A DNA stretch of 16,867 nucleotides from an uncultured Eubacteriales bacterium (GCA_900546915.1 UREY01000033.1:1-16867), one strand, 5' to 3'. Shown: positions 7,383 through 15,348, counted from the stretch's first letter. Numbers and translations: made by a program. The notes: generated from the sequence alone by a model not told the origin.

Positions 7383-8219
7383 TTAATAACACTGCAGAAT
7401 CAACCACACCTGATCAAAGCGTCGTGCCAGCAAATCTTCCTTTTTGATATAGAAATAGATCCGTCCGCAATCACCGAACATGAGGCAAAAATCGTCATGT
7501 TCCACCGTATCAAGTTGGAACAACAAACGCCACCGGTCTAAAGCAGTTTCTTTCACCCGCTGCCGGACATCCTCAGGAATGTGGCTCCATCCTTTTCCCA
7601 GATCATAACCCTGGGTGACGAAAGCACACTCCATGGCCATACTATTTTGAATGACATCCGGCCACCCCAACAGTTTCGACTGTTCTCCCGGTTCCTCTAC
7701 CCCCAAAGCCTCCTGCGCCGCCTCAAATGCCTCGTCATCCTCACCCGGCCAAGCCTCGGAAAAGTCTTCCCAGCCGGGGTAAGAGGCTTCCTGTGTCATT
7801 CGCACACGGACGATCGGGAATTTGGAGTCCTCCTCCATTTCCGCCGGAGCATTTGCAGCGGCCAATCGAGAGGTATCCTCAAACCAGAACACACGGGCGC
7901 CGCCCTTATCCTTGGGGGCAAAGCCCCAGGGCATTGCGCTTGTTTCATAGAAGAAGGACAACAGGCCGTGGTCGGGCAACAGGTGCTCGGTGTCGTATTG
8001 TGCCAGCTCTTCACAGTTAAACTGCGCTAGGAACGCCAGGGGACGAGCTTTGACCTCGCCGGCGCAATCCTTTCCCTCAAAGGTGGGCCACACAAAGTCC
8101 GGAGGTACATCCGGCACCCCTCCAAAACGGGTTCCACACAATTGATACGTTTCTTCTCCATCAATCTCCAGAACCATGCTGTTCCGGCGCATTTGCTTCA
8201 ACTTTTCTCTCAGCTCCAT
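7383..8219 (-). CDS. DUF1963 (YwqG-like) protein
   Basis: 278-residue soluble protein of the DUF1963/YwqG family. Family hallmarks in order: GTRFGGVPDVPPDFVWP near residues 29-45, PLAFLAQFNCEELA about 60-73, LPDHGLLSFFYE about 81-92, a long acidic middle (PGEDDEAFEAAQEALG), LLGWPDVIQNSMAMEC about 183-198, and a C-terminal LLFQLDT...FGDCGRIYFYI. The biochemical function of the family is unknown; length is normal. AAGGAGGAG lies about 10 nt upstream of the ATG at 8219. It converges on the zinc-ribbon gene. No convincing promoter was found upstream. Confidence 0.92.
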   Translation of the reverse strand: MELREKLKQMRRNSMVLEIDGEETYQLCGTRFGGVPDVPPDFVWPTFEGKDCAGEVKARPLAFLAQFNCEELAQYDTEHLLPDHGLLSFFYETSAMPWGFAPKDKGGARVFWFEDTSRLAAANAPAEMEEDSKFPIVRVRMTQEASYPGWEDFSEAWPGEDDEAFEAAQEALGVEEPGEQSKLLGWPDVIQNSMAMECAFVTQGYDLGKGWSHIPEDVRQRVKETALDRWRLLFQLDTVEHDDFCLMFGDCGRIYFYIKKEDLLARRFDQVWLILQCY

Positions 8220-8516
8220 GCGCTTCCATCTCCTCCTTTATTTTTTTGTTTTTCATGTACGTTTTCTTTTTAAACAAGGAAAGCATTATGTGTTTCTGCA
8301 ATCGTAACTTGGGGCAACACGCCGAGGGGCCGGGGGGCAGGATCTGACTTCCGGCGGCGGGGGAATTGGAAAATTCCCACCTGAGCCGCCGCAATATAGC
8401 ACGGAAAATCTGACGGAGCATTTTCCCGCAGAGTTCCCCCGCCTCGTCACTGATCACTGTATTTTACACCAGGGAAGCCTCTTGTTCCCAGTACGAAAGA
8501 AGCCGGAAACGTCGGT
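8220..8516. other. Intergenic region with a nested hairpin
   Basis: About 300 bases between the tepA-like stop and the DUF1963 gene. It contains a two-tier inverted repeat: outer CGGCGGC (8352-8358) with GCCGCCG (8385-8391), inner GGGAATT (8361-8367) with AATTCCC (8372-8378) and a four-base loop. No U-run follows on either strand. A 98-codon minus-strand frame crosses the region but has no ribosome site and overlaps the DUF1963 start, so I do not call it. The hairpin may end the tepA transcript or be a structured leader. Confidence 0.4.
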
Positions 8517-9242
8517 TCAGGAAGGCTGTTTTGCCTCCGCTTGGCCGCGGCTTCGAGGGCGGCGGCGGGTGGCCGTCATTTTGTGCAGACATTCCAGCGC
8601 ATCATGCAGCCCGCCCAACTTGTCAATGAGACCTGAGGCAACCGCCTCCCGGCCGTAAAGTATGGTTCCCACATCCGTCGCCATTTCCCCGGTTGCCATC
8701 ATGTAGCCCTCGAAGGCCTCCCGGGAAATCTTGGAGTTTGCTGTGACAAAATCCACAATTTGCTCCTGAATTCGGTTAAAATAGCGAAAAGTCTGAGGTG
8801 CGCCTACCACCAGGCCCGTCATGCGAACCGGATGAATGGTCATGCTGGCCGTGGGCGCAATGAACGAGCGCTTGGCGCAGACCGCCAGGGGGACGCCGAT
8901 GGAGTGGCCGCCGCCCAAAACCAGCGAGACTGTGGGCTTTTTCATCCCGGCAATGAGCTCTGCAATGGCCAATCCGGCCTCGATGTCGCCGCCCACCGTG
9001 TTTAAAAGGAGCAGCAGGCCGTCTATCTCATCGCTCTCTTCAATGCCCGCCAGCAGAGGCAGGACATGCTCGTATTTGGTCGTCTTGGCGGTCTCCGGTA
9101 AAACCTGATGCCCTTCAATCTGACCGATGATGGTCAGGGTATAGATATTGCCGCTTTTCCCCCGGGTGAGGTCGGAGCCCAGCTCCAAAACCTGTTCCCG
9201 GCTTTGCTCTACGGCTTCCGGATTTCTCTGTTCAGACTGCAT
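8517..9242 (-). CDS. ClpP-like serine protease, TepA type
   Basis: 240-residue cytoplasmic serine protease of the ClpP/crotonase fold, closest in style to TepA/YmfB of Firmicutes. The nucleophile is Ser114 in GGGHSIGVPLAV and the general base probably His137 in SMTIHPVRM; the Asp is likely in the MATDVGTILYGREA region (D190). The oxyanion-side motif NTVGGDIEAGLAIAE (81-95) is also typical. C-terminal residues are basic (RRRPRSRG) and probably disordered. The frame opens at 9284, but the ATG at 9242 is preceded by GGAAGGGAG and gives the normal N-terminus. It is the last gene of the five-gene run, 65 nt after dut. TepA has been linked to protein export and to processing at sporulation in Bacillus; the role here is inferred. 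Confidence 0.88.
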   Translation of the reverse strand: MQSEQRNPEAVEQSREQVLELGSDLTRGKSGNIYTLTIIGQIEGHQVLPETAKTTKYEHVLPLLAGIEESDEIDGLLLLLNTVGGDIEAGLAIAELIAGMKKPTVSLVLGGGHSIGVPLAVCAKRSFIAPTASMTIHPVRMTGLVVGAPQTFRYFNRIQEQIVDFVTANSKISREAFEGYMMATGEMATDVGTILYGREAVASGLIDKLGGLHDALECLHKMTATRRRPRSRGQAEAKQPS

Positions 9243-9307
9243 ATTGTGGAACACTCCCTTCCGTTTTCCCCTAGTATGGGCCAAAACAGACGGGTTATGC
9301 CCAATTT

Positions 9308-9745
9308 TTAATGCTCACCCGTGGAGCCAAAGCCGCCGGCTCCCCGCTGCGTTTCGTCCAGCCGGTCCACCAGCTCCATCTCCGGCGAGAGCACGGGAAC
9401 CACCAAAAGCTGCGCCACCCGGTCTCCGTCAAAAATAGTCTGGGGCTCGGGACCGTGGTTGTACAAAACCACCCGTACCTCGCCCCGGTAGTCGGCATCA
9501 ATGACGCCGACTTTATTGGCCGGGGCCAGTCCCCGCTTGCAGCCCATGCTGCTTCGGGCAAACACCAGGCCCACATAGCCCTCCGGCACGGCGACGGCAA
9601 GTCCCGTAGGCAAAAAAGCGGTCTGCCCCGGCTGCATGACCACCGGCTCCTCCAGGCAGACGTACAAATCCGCTCCGGCAGACAGAGCCGTCCCATAGGT
9701 AGGCAGCTTTGCCCGGGGGGTCAATCGTTTAATCTGCATTTTCAT
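9308..9745 (-). CDS. dut: dUTP diphosphatase (dUTPase)
   Basis: Hydrolyses dUTP to dUMP and pyrophosphate, keeping uracil out of DNA and feeding dTMP synthesis; trimeric cytosolic enzyme. All five family motifs are present in the 145 residues: SAGADL (22-27), ARSSMG (63-68), GVIDADYRGEV (80-90, with catalytic Asp), GDRVAQLLVVP, and RGAGGFGSTG (134-143). The frame opens at 9787 but the ATG at 9745 has GGGAG 8-9 nt upstream and gives a standard N-terminus. It overlaps the end of nrdG by 17 nt, implying translational coupling, and precedes the tepA-like gene. Motif 2 reads ARSS rather than the common GRSS, a tolerated change. Confidence 0.97.
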   Translation of the reverse strand: MKMQIKRLTPRAKLPTYGTALSAGADLYVCLEEPVVMQPGQTAFLPTGLAVAVPEGYVGLVFARSSMGCKRGLAPANKVGVIDADYRGEVRVVLYNHGPEPQTIFDGDRVAQLLVVPVLSPEMELVDRLDETQRGAGGFGSTGEH

Positions 9746-10289
9746 GTTCCATTCTCCCTTCCGATTGCCAGTCGGTCCACAAAACAATCCGACCGGCCGC
9801 GCGGGTTTGCTTCATATCAATAAGACGTTGGTTCCGGGAACCCCGGAACCGGAGGGACAAGTCCCGCTCCTCCGCTATAAAAGGACCATCCACTAAAACA
9901 TCCAGGTAGGTCAGCAGCTCCTGCGTCACCGCCCAAGGGCCCAGCTTTTGCGCCAAAATATGGCCGTCCAGGGTGTAGCCGGTAAAAGCCCAAATCGATT
10001 TCTCCGGATACCGGGCCCGGACCTGGCGCAAAAGCTCCAGCACCCCCGGCTGATTTTGGGGCTCAAAGGGCTCGCCGCCCAAAACCGTCAGGCCCCGAAT
10101 GTAATCCGGCGCCAAGAGGGTTAAAATCTGCTCGATGGTCTCTTGGGTAAAGGGCGTCCCATAGCCAAAGTCCCAGATTTCCCGGTTGAAGCAGTCCTTA
10201 CAATGCAGAGTACAGCCCGACACAAACAGGCTGACCCGCACACCGGGTCCGTTGGCAATGTCACAATTCTTGATGGTCGCATAGTTCAC
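9729..10289 (-). CDS. nrdG: Anaerobic ribonucleotide reductase activating protein
   Basis: Radical SAM activase that installs the glycyl radical on class III ribonucleotide reductase NrdD. The 186 residues contain NGPGVRVSLFVSGC leading into CxxxCxxC (C26, C30, C33) for the 4Fe-4S cluster, and GGEPFE at 71-76, the SAM-binding GGE motif. Length and N-terminal location of the cluster fit NrdG rather than pyruvate formate-lyase activase. Translation starts at GTG (10289), with AGAGGTG seven bases upstream. Its start overlaps the hydrolase gene by 29 nt and its end overlaps dut by 17 nt. nrdD is not in the window, unlike the usual nrdD-nrdG pairing, so it must be elsewhere or just outside this operon. 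Confidence 0.95.
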   Translation of the reverse strand: MNYATIKNCDIANGPGVRVSLFVSGCTLHCKDCFNREIWDFGYGTPFTQETIEQILTLLAPDYIRGLTVLGGEPFEPQNQPGVLELLRQVRARYPEKSIWAFTGYTLDGHILAQKLGPWAVTQELLTYLDVLVDGPFIAEERDLSLRFRGSRNQRLIDMKQTRAAGRIVLWTDWQSEGRMEHENAD

Positions 10290-11241
10290 CGGCTTGCACC
10301 TCTTTCTCTTGTTGAGGCAAATTCCGCATAAGGAACGCCTCCAGCTTTTCCATATACTGTTCCCGGTCTACCAAATAGCTCCGGCCATGGCCGGCGCCGG
10401 GTACCAAAAGCAGCTCCTTTTCACACACCGCCGCGTCATACGCCGCCTGCGTCATGGCGCAGGGCACGAAATGGTCCGACTCCCCATGGACCAAGAAAAC
10501 CGGCAGGCGGTTACGCTGCATGGCTCGGGTTGTGGAGTTCTCCTTCACATCAAAGCCCCCCAGTAGCCGGCACCAGAATTTCACCAGATATAAAACGGGA
10601 AACGGGGGCAAATGGACCCGCTCTCTTCCCACAGCGGCCATGATTTCCCACGGGGAGGAAAAGCCGCAGTCGGCCACAATTCCCCGGACATTCTCCGGCA
10701 GTGCTTCTCCGGCGGACAGCAGAACCGTAGTCGCTCCCATGGAAATGCCGCCCAGAAACACCGGCCAGGGACCAAACTCCCGATTGTGCAGCTCCACCCA
10801 GGGCCGGACATCTCGGCTTTCCCGAATTCCAAAGGTGATGTATTTCCCCTCGCTGCCGTTTTGTCCGCGCTGGTCCACCAACAGCAAGTGAAAGCCCAGA
10901 TCGTGATACGCCGGCATACTGGGGCTGAAATCCCCCACAATGCTGCTGCGCCAACCATGAAACAGCACCACAGTTCCCTTCGGGTGCTCTGCCGGAACCC
11001 ACCGGGCATGGAGCCGCAGGCCGTCATAGCTGGTCAGATATAAATCCCGGGGCTGCTGGCGCCGGAGCCAATCCACACCGTCTTTTACCAGCGCCGCATG
11101 GCTGGGTCCCAGCTTCTTTTCCATGACGGCCTCATCTTCCCAGGGATATTCCCGCCCCCGAACACAGGCCAGACGGAATACTCCATAGCTGGCCGCTATC
11201 AGCACAAGGCATACGGCCAAAACGATCCACAGCAGCGTCAT
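10261..11241 (-). CDS. Membrane-anchored alpha/beta hydrolase
   Basis: 326-residue serine hydrolase with an N-terminal membrane anchor (TLLWIVLAVCLVLIAASYGV, 2-21), so the catalytic domain probably faces outside. Motifs: oxyanion HGWRSS (95-100), DQRGQNGSEG (123-132), nucleophile elbow GISMGA with Ser167, acid Asp256 in HGESDHFVP, and His285 in GAGHG. This pattern fits the COG1073-type hydrolases; the substrate is unknown. The frame is open to 11448, but the ATG at 11241 overlaps the upstream stop as ATGA and has GGGGAG ahead of it; the extra N-terminal residues are the shadow of the PAP2 gene. The C-terminus overlaps the nrdG start by 29 nt. Pairing with a PAP2 phosphatase suggests lipid or envelope substrates, as inference. 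Confidence 0.88.
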   Translation of the reverse strand: MTLLWIVLAVCLVLIAASYGVFRLACVRGREYPWEDEAVMEKKLGPSHAALVKDGVDWLRRQQPRDLYLTSYDGLRLHARWVPAEHPKGTVVLFHGWRSSIVGDFSPSMPAYHDLGFHLLLVDQRGQNGSEGKYITFGIRESRDVRPWVELHNREFGPWPVFLGGISMGATTVLLSAGEALPENVRGIVADCGFSSPWEIMAAVGRERVHLPPFPVLYLVKFWCRLLGGFDVKENSTTRAMQRNRLPVFLVHGESDHFVPCAMTQAAYDAAVCEKELLLVPGAGHGRSYLVDREQYMEKLEAFLMRNLPQQEKEVQAGELCDHQEL

Positions 11242-12167
11242 GTCTTCCCATCTCCCCTGCCCACCCGGCTGAACCACCGGAAGGTCATGGGCCAAAGGCC
11301 TCCGGCAAACAGGACCATCAGAAAATACCGGATTCCATGGGCAGAGAGATGCCCGCCTGTCAGCGCCAGCAGCGGCGCCTTCAGCGCCATCCGCAACGCC
11401 ATAGTCAAGCCCAGGCCCAAAAACACCTTTAGAATCTGTACCCACCACAGGGCCTGAACCGGGAAATGAAGCTTTTTTTCATCCCAAAGATAGGACAAAA
11501 TCATGCCCAAAAGCGCTCCCAGAAGGCTGTACGCATTTTTTACCCCTTCTTCCAGATTGACCGGGTCCACATCAGCGGGAAACCGGGTCCATTCTACGTA
11601 CAAAACAAAGGCCAATGCACAGGCCGACATGCCCCCCAGCAGCACAGGAAACACCCACAGCTTTTTGCTGTATATCACCGGTTTGACCAAAAAAACCAGA
11701 ATTAGAGCCGACCCGGCAGCTACCAGGACATCCGCCGGAGTGTGAACCCCCAGATACATCCGGGAAAAGGGCACCAAAATCATCAGCGCCACACACAGGA
11801 CACGAACCCAGGTTCGCTTGGCACATCGAGCCAATACGCCAAATGTACCCACTGCATTTTGTGTGTGCCCACTGGGAAAGCTATAACCTGTAGCGCCCGC
11901 TCGAGCGGACTCTACAATGGTAAATGCAGGGTCCCGCACCCAAGGCCGGGGAATCCGGCAAAGGAGCTTTAAAAATTGATTCAACACCGTCCCGAAAAAA
12001 CCCACAGTCAGAAGGTAATACCCATCCTGTTTGCTGACGCACCAGAACAGCACCAGGGCCGCAACCAAAAACAGCGCCTCGGACCCCAACTCCGTCACGG
12101 CCTGCATCCAAGCATCCATCGCCGGAAACCGCAGCCCCTCCAACATACGAAGAAACGTCAATTTCAT
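11238..12167 (-). CDS. PAP2-family phosphatase
   Basis: 309-residue polytopic membrane phosphatase with all three signatures of the phosphatidic acid phosphatase type 2 superfamily: Kx6RP (K67 to R74-P75), PSGH (98-101) and SRx5H (S135, R136, H142). The active site of such enzymes is on the outer face, with substrates such as phosphatidate or undecaprenyl diphosphate; the substrate here is not shown. The C-terminal half adds further hydrophobic segments beyond the minimal PAP2 core. The frame opens at 12200, but GGAGGGGAGGA directly precedes the ATG at 12167. It is the first gene of the run ending with tepA, overlaps the hydrolase gene by ATGA, and has a consensus promoter 23 nt upstream of its start. 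Confidence 0.94.
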   Translation of the reverse strand: MKLTFLRMLEGLRFPAMDAWMQAVTELGSEALFLVAALVLFWCVSKQDGYYLLTVGFFGTVLNQFLKLLCRIPRPWVRDPAFTIVESARAGATGYSFPSGHTQNAVGTFGVLARCAKRTWVRVLCVALMILVPFSRMYLGVHTPADVLVAAGSALILVFLVKPVIYSKKLWVFPVLLGGMSACALAFVLYVEWTRFPADVDPVNLEEGVKNAYSLLGALLGMILSYLWDEKKLHFPVQALWWVQILKVFLGLGLTMALRMALKAPLLALTGGHLSAHGIRYFLMVLFAGGLWPMTFRWFSRVGRGDGKT

Positions 12168-12189
12168 TCCTCCCCTCCAAGCTGGCTCT

Positions 12190-12218
12190 ATTATACGCAA
12201 AGTTTACAGAAAAGTAAA
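12190..12218 (-). promoter_or_regulatory. Promoter of the PAP2-hydrolase-nrdG-dut-tepA run
   Basis: Minus-strand -35 TTTACT (12218-12213), 17-bp spacer, consensus -10 TATAAT (12195-12190). I found no other strong promoter before the tepA-like gene, so this is the likely promoter for all five. Confidence 0.72.
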
Positions 12219-12249
12219 GAATTCCACAGAAGAAGTTCCCGACCGAACC

Positions 12250-12278
12250 TTGCCAATTTGGTAAAATGCGGGTATAAT
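12250..12278 (+). promoter_or_regulatory. Promoter of the TIGR04255 and zinc peptidase genes
   Basis: -35 TTGCCA (12250-12255), 17-bp spacer, consensus -10 TATAAT (12273-12278), divergent from the PAP2 promoter with about 31 bp between the two -35 boxes. It is placed 47 nt upstream of the ATG at 12326. Confidence 0.85.
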
Positions 12279-12325
12279 AGTGCCAAACGTTACGGTGTAC
12301 ATGTGCCGTGAAAGGAGCGCAGTCT

Positions 12326-13114
12326 ATGTTTTCTCAGGAACCTCGCCGCCTTCTCCGCAAAAACCAACTGATGGAAGTCATCTGTCAGTTTCGCTTTCCG
12401 GAAATTCTGGCCATCTCTGCAAAGCCGCCTGTGGATTTTCAAGAGGCAATCCGGGATGAATTTCCACAATATAACACTCGAAAAGAAATTCCGGCCCCTA
12501 GAATTGCCGGAACCCCCGGAAATTTCTCCCTGCAGAACCAGCCGGAAACCATCAATTATCAGTTTGCCGCCGCAGACGGCAGCTGGCGGGTCAACTTGAC
12601 CAGCAAGTTCATCTCCCTGGCCTGCTCCCGGTACACCAGCTGGGAGGATTTTGCCAAAAAGCTGGACCGGCCCCTTGCCGCTTTCCTGCAAATTTACAAG
12701 CCCGCCTACTACGAACGCGTGGGTCTTCGATACATCAATGCCTTCTCCCGAAAGGACCTGGATTTGGAGGGCGTTCCCTTTCGTGAATTAATTCAGCCCT
12801 GTTATTTAGGCATTCTGGGAGAAGAAGATGTCAACGAAACTGCCGCCAGCCGTTGCTCGCTGGATGTGGAAATGGCATTGCGTGGCGGATGCCGGGTAAA
12901 GCTGCACGCCGGTCCCGGCATGGTCAAGCGGGCCGGACAGGAGGACAAGGAAGTTCGGTTTATTCTGGACAACGATTTGTTTATGACCGGCAATGTCCCC
13001 ATCAATCTGTCCGCCGGCGCCATGCAAACCTTGCATCAGCAGGCCGGCAGCCTGTTTCAGGGCGCCGTTACCCAGCGGCTTTATGACGCTCTTGAGCCCA
13101 TGGAGCTCTTATAA
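12326..13114 (+). CDS. TIGR04255 family protein
   Basis: 262-residue soluble protein that I assign to the sporadically distributed TIGR04255 family on the basis of KNQLMEVICQFRFPEIL near the N-terminus, the central PAYYERVGLRYINAF, and a final SLFQGAVTQRLYDALEPME. The family has no established biochemical function. The frame begins at GTG 12308, but that codon is immediately followed by AAAGGAG (12311-12317), which is the ribosome site for the ATG at 12326. The zinc peptidase gene starts 14 nt after its stop, with that gene's GGAGG abutting the stop codon, so the two are co-transcribed from the promoter at 12250-12278. No signal peptide or membrane segment is seen. Confidence 0.85.
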   Translation: MFSQEPRRLLRKNQLMEVICQFRFPEILAISAKPPVDFQEAIRDEFPQYNTRKEIPAPRIAGTPGNFSLQNQPETINYQFAAADGSWRVNLTSKFISLACSRYTSWEDFAKKLDRPLAAFLQIYKPAYYERVGLRYINAFSRKDLDLEGVPFRELIQPCYLGILGEEDVNETAASRCSLDVEMALRGGCRVKLHAGPGMVKRAGQEDKEVRFILDNDLFMTGNVPINLSAGAMQTLHQQAGSLFQGAVTQRLYDALEPMELL

Positions 13115-13128
13115 GGAGGAAACTGCAT

Positions 13129-13839
13129 TTGTTCTTCGATTGGACCTACGTCATTCTGGTTCTACCGGCGATCCTTCTGGCTATGTGGGCCAGCGCCAAT
13201 GTCAACAGCACGTTTCGCCGTTATTCTACCCAGTATTCCCGCAGGGGAATTACCGGAGCTCAGGCGGCGCGCCGGGTGCTGGACGCCAATGGCCTGCAGC
13301 AGGTCCGGATCGAACGTGTGTCCGGCCACCTCACAGACCACTATGATCCCCGGGACAACGTGATTCGCCTGTCGGACAACGTATTCGGCAATACCTCCAC
13401 AGCCGCCATTGGCGTAGCCTGCCACGAGGCCGGGCACGCGGTGCAGCATGCTGTGAAGTATGTACCCATTCAGATTCGTTCCGCCATCATTCCCATTACC
13501 AACATTGGCTCCAGGTTGTCCATGCCGCTGATTCTGGTGGGCCTGCTGTTTTCCATGTACAGCCCCCAGATGTATTATTTGGTATATGCCGGCATTGCCT
13601 GTTTCGGCTTGGCAGCTATTTTTCAGCTGGTCACACTCCCCACAGAATTCAACGCCAGCCGTCGGGCCTTGGCAGCCATCGAATCCGGCCATCTCCTTTA
13701 CGATGAGGAAATTCAGGGCGCCAGAAAAACTCTGCGGGCCGCTGCCCTGACCTATGTCGCCGCATTGGCCGTCTCTCTCACTCAGCTGCTCCGTTTGCTG
13801 CTCCTCTTCGGTGGAAACGGACGGCGGCGCAACGACTAA
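13129..13839 (+). CDS. Membrane zinc metallopeptidase, YugP-like
   Basis: 236-residue neutral zinc metallopeptidase (Zn_peptidase_2/YugP family). An N-terminal membrane segment (VILVLPAILLAMWA, 8-21) is followed by a soluble region and the zinc motif HEAGH at 99-103. Two or three more hydrophobic segments follow (SMPLILVGLLFSMYS, YYLVYAGIACFGLAAIF, and a leucine-rich C-terminal helix). TEFNASRRAL carries the likely third zinc ligand Glu, as in other members. Translation begins at TTG (13129) with GGAGG at 13115-13119, nine bases upstream and touching the preceding stop; no better start exists. Substrates are unknown. A strong hairpin follows 27 nt after the stop. Confidence 0.93.
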   Translation: MFFDWTYVILVLPAILLAMWASANVNSTFRRYSTQYSRRGITGAQAARRVLDANGLQQVRIERVSGHLTDHYDPRDNVIRLSDNVFGNTSTAAIGVACHEAGHAVQHAVKYVPIQIRSAIIPITNIGSRLSMPLILVGLLFSMYSPQMYYLVYAGIACFGLAAIFQLVTLPTEFNASRRALAAIESGHLLYDEEIQGARKTLRAAALTYVAALAVSLTQLLRLLLLFGGNGRRRND

Positions 13840-13866
13840 ACCTCCCGGAGAAAGCAAACATGATGA

Positions 13867-13908
13867 CAAACACAGCAGATACCACATGGCTCGTGTCTGC
13901 TGTGTTTG
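13867..13908. terminator. Hairpin between convergent genes
   Basis: CAAACACAGCAGA (13867-13879) pairs perfectly over 13 bp with TCTGCTGTGTTTG (13896-13908); CAC/GTG inside the loop can extend it. It separates the plus-strand zinc peptidase gene from the minus-strand 450-residue gene ending at 13974. There is no U-run, but its position suggests a bidirectional terminator. Confidence 0.6.
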
Positions 13909-13973
13909 CCTGTCCACATACGGCTATCCATGAAAACACACCAAATTGCCGAGGCATCCTTACCTGTATCGCT

Positions 13974-15326
13974 TTACCATTTTTTTCCTTTTCGAGATAA
14001 GTATTCAGCGGTTGTGACAAAATGTCCGTCGACGTCTCGGATGTGCCTTAACTGTATGTGATATTCCGGAAAGAAAAATCGGACTGCTTGGATAAAACCG
14101 GGATACCGGTTTCCGTCTGCATATGGGTAATCTGAGACAAAAAATACTCTATAGTTGTTAGAGTCCTCCTTTTCAATCCCAACAATCAGCATTGAATAAC
14201 CGGCATCATCTACATACGATTGAAATAGTCTCTGCAAATCTTTCAACTCGTCTTCCAGTTTCCGCGCAGCTTGTTTCTGGTCTCGCCGCGCCTCTTTTCT
14301 CTTTTCCTTTTCTCTTTTTTTGTTCTCCTCTGCAACCCAAAATTTACTCTCAGCGTATTTTTCAAAGTAATTGCAATTTTTTCCGATGCAGTTGTGTTCC
14401 AGCAGCAGCTTGCGCGTCAGCTTGCCGGGGTGAATGGTATGATGGCAGCAGCCGACAATCTTATCATTAGATATTTCTACGGTGAGGTGCCCAAGAAGCT
14501 TCGCCGTTACGATCTTTTTCTCTGGCCGCTGGACTGCATTGTCCTTCCTTACTGTCCTTACCTCTACAGGCTTACTATACTTTACTTGCTCCGGGTGGCA
14601 CACCTTGCACGGTCTGCGCGTCTTGGCCGCCACTTTATAGTAAGTACATCCCTGAATTGTTTTGGCGTTTAGCAAAAGCTTACAGCTTGGAGTGTGAAAG
14701 ACCGATGAATTCGGTATAAAAACATAATGATATTGCACACGGGAGAGAATATCCAGATTTTTTTCCCGCCTTAATTGCTGGGAACTCTTCATCAGTCTGT
14801 CTGGAATTCCAATCTGACTATAGCCAATGTGGGATAGGAGACAACGCATAACAAAAACATCGTTTGTAGACCGGTGTTCCGGTATAACCGTTTGTATTCC
14901 AAAAGCTTCTGCTGCTGCATACAGCCCGCGAGCTTCTATTTTTCTCCTCCTGGCCAAAGTATAAATCTTCCGATTCACGCTGACAAACTGATTTGGTAGG
15001 GTGCAGCCTTGATAAAGTTCATACTTTTCTTGGAGTAGCCTTTTGGTGTCTTTATGCCAACAGCAAATAATATCATCTTTCCGAAGAAAGCGAGCAAAAC
15101 CCCTCACGCAGTCCTTCTCGTCGATTCCCGCTCTGAATTCATCTGGAGAATAACCGCGATACGCCACGTGTTCCCAATCCGGCTCCAATTCATGGGGTGG
15201 ACAGACTAGGCATTGATACTCTGCAACACTTTTCCAGTCTCCTGTTACACGAACAGCTGCGAGCTGCGTAAGAATCAGGCCGGTACCTTCTTCTATCCAC
15301 TCAATATCAACTAATAGCATAGTCAT
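13974..15326 (-). CDS. DEDDh-exonuclease-like protein with two Cys/His clusters and a coiled coil
   Basis: 450-residue multidomain protein. Residues 1-170 resemble a DEDDh 3'-5' exonuclease: D7 and E9 in LLVDIEW, D93 in CWHKDTKRLL, then H151 and D156 in PEHRSTNDVFVM (the HxxxxD exo III pattern). Residues 200-245 resemble an Ada/nuclease-type zinc module: H211, C215, C240, C243, ending RRPCKVCHP. A second cluster lies at 293-321: C293, C294, H295, H296, H299, C313 and C318 ahead of NYF. A very charged coiled coil (about 325-375) and a C-terminal domain rich in aromatics follow. The frame opens at 15410, but the AAAGGGGTG site points to the ATG at 15326. The exonuclease call rests on residue spacing only; catalysis is inferred. 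It is AT-richer than the core genes and lies in the accessory tail. Confidence 0.78.
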   Translation of the reverse strand: MTMLLVDIEWIEEGTGLILTQLAAVRVTGDWKSVAEYQCLVCPPHELEPDWEHVAYRGYSPDEFRAGIDEKDCVRGFARFLRKDDIICCWHKDTKRLLQEKYELYQGCTLPNQFVSVNRKIYTLARRRKIEARGLYAAAEAFGIQTVIPEHRSTNDVFVMRCLLSHIGYSQIGIPDRLMKSSQQLRREKNLDILSRVQYHYVFIPNSSVFHTPSCKLLLNAKTIQGCTYYKVAAKTRRPCKVCHPEQVKYSKPVEVRTVRKDNAVQRPEKKIVTAKLLGHLTVEISNDKIVGCCHHTIHPGKLTRKLLLEHNCIGKNCNYFEKYAESKFWVAEENKKREKEKRKEARRDQKQAARKLEDELKDLQRLFQSYVDDAGYSMLIVGIEKEDSNNYRVFFVSDYPYADGNRYPGFIQAVRFFFPEYHIQLRHIRDVDGHFVTTAEYLSRKGKKW

Positions 15327-15348
15327 TTCATATTGACACCCCTTTGCC

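Noticed and set aside
8161..8457. 98-codon minus-strand frame ahead of the DUF1963 gene
   Set aside because: GTG start without a ribosome site, overlaps the DUF1963 start in another frame, and contains that gene's own ribosome site inside it.
12308..12325. Earlier GTG start for the TIGR04255 gene
   Set aside because: The AAAGGAG ribosome site lies inside this extension and is correctly spaced for the ATG at 12326.
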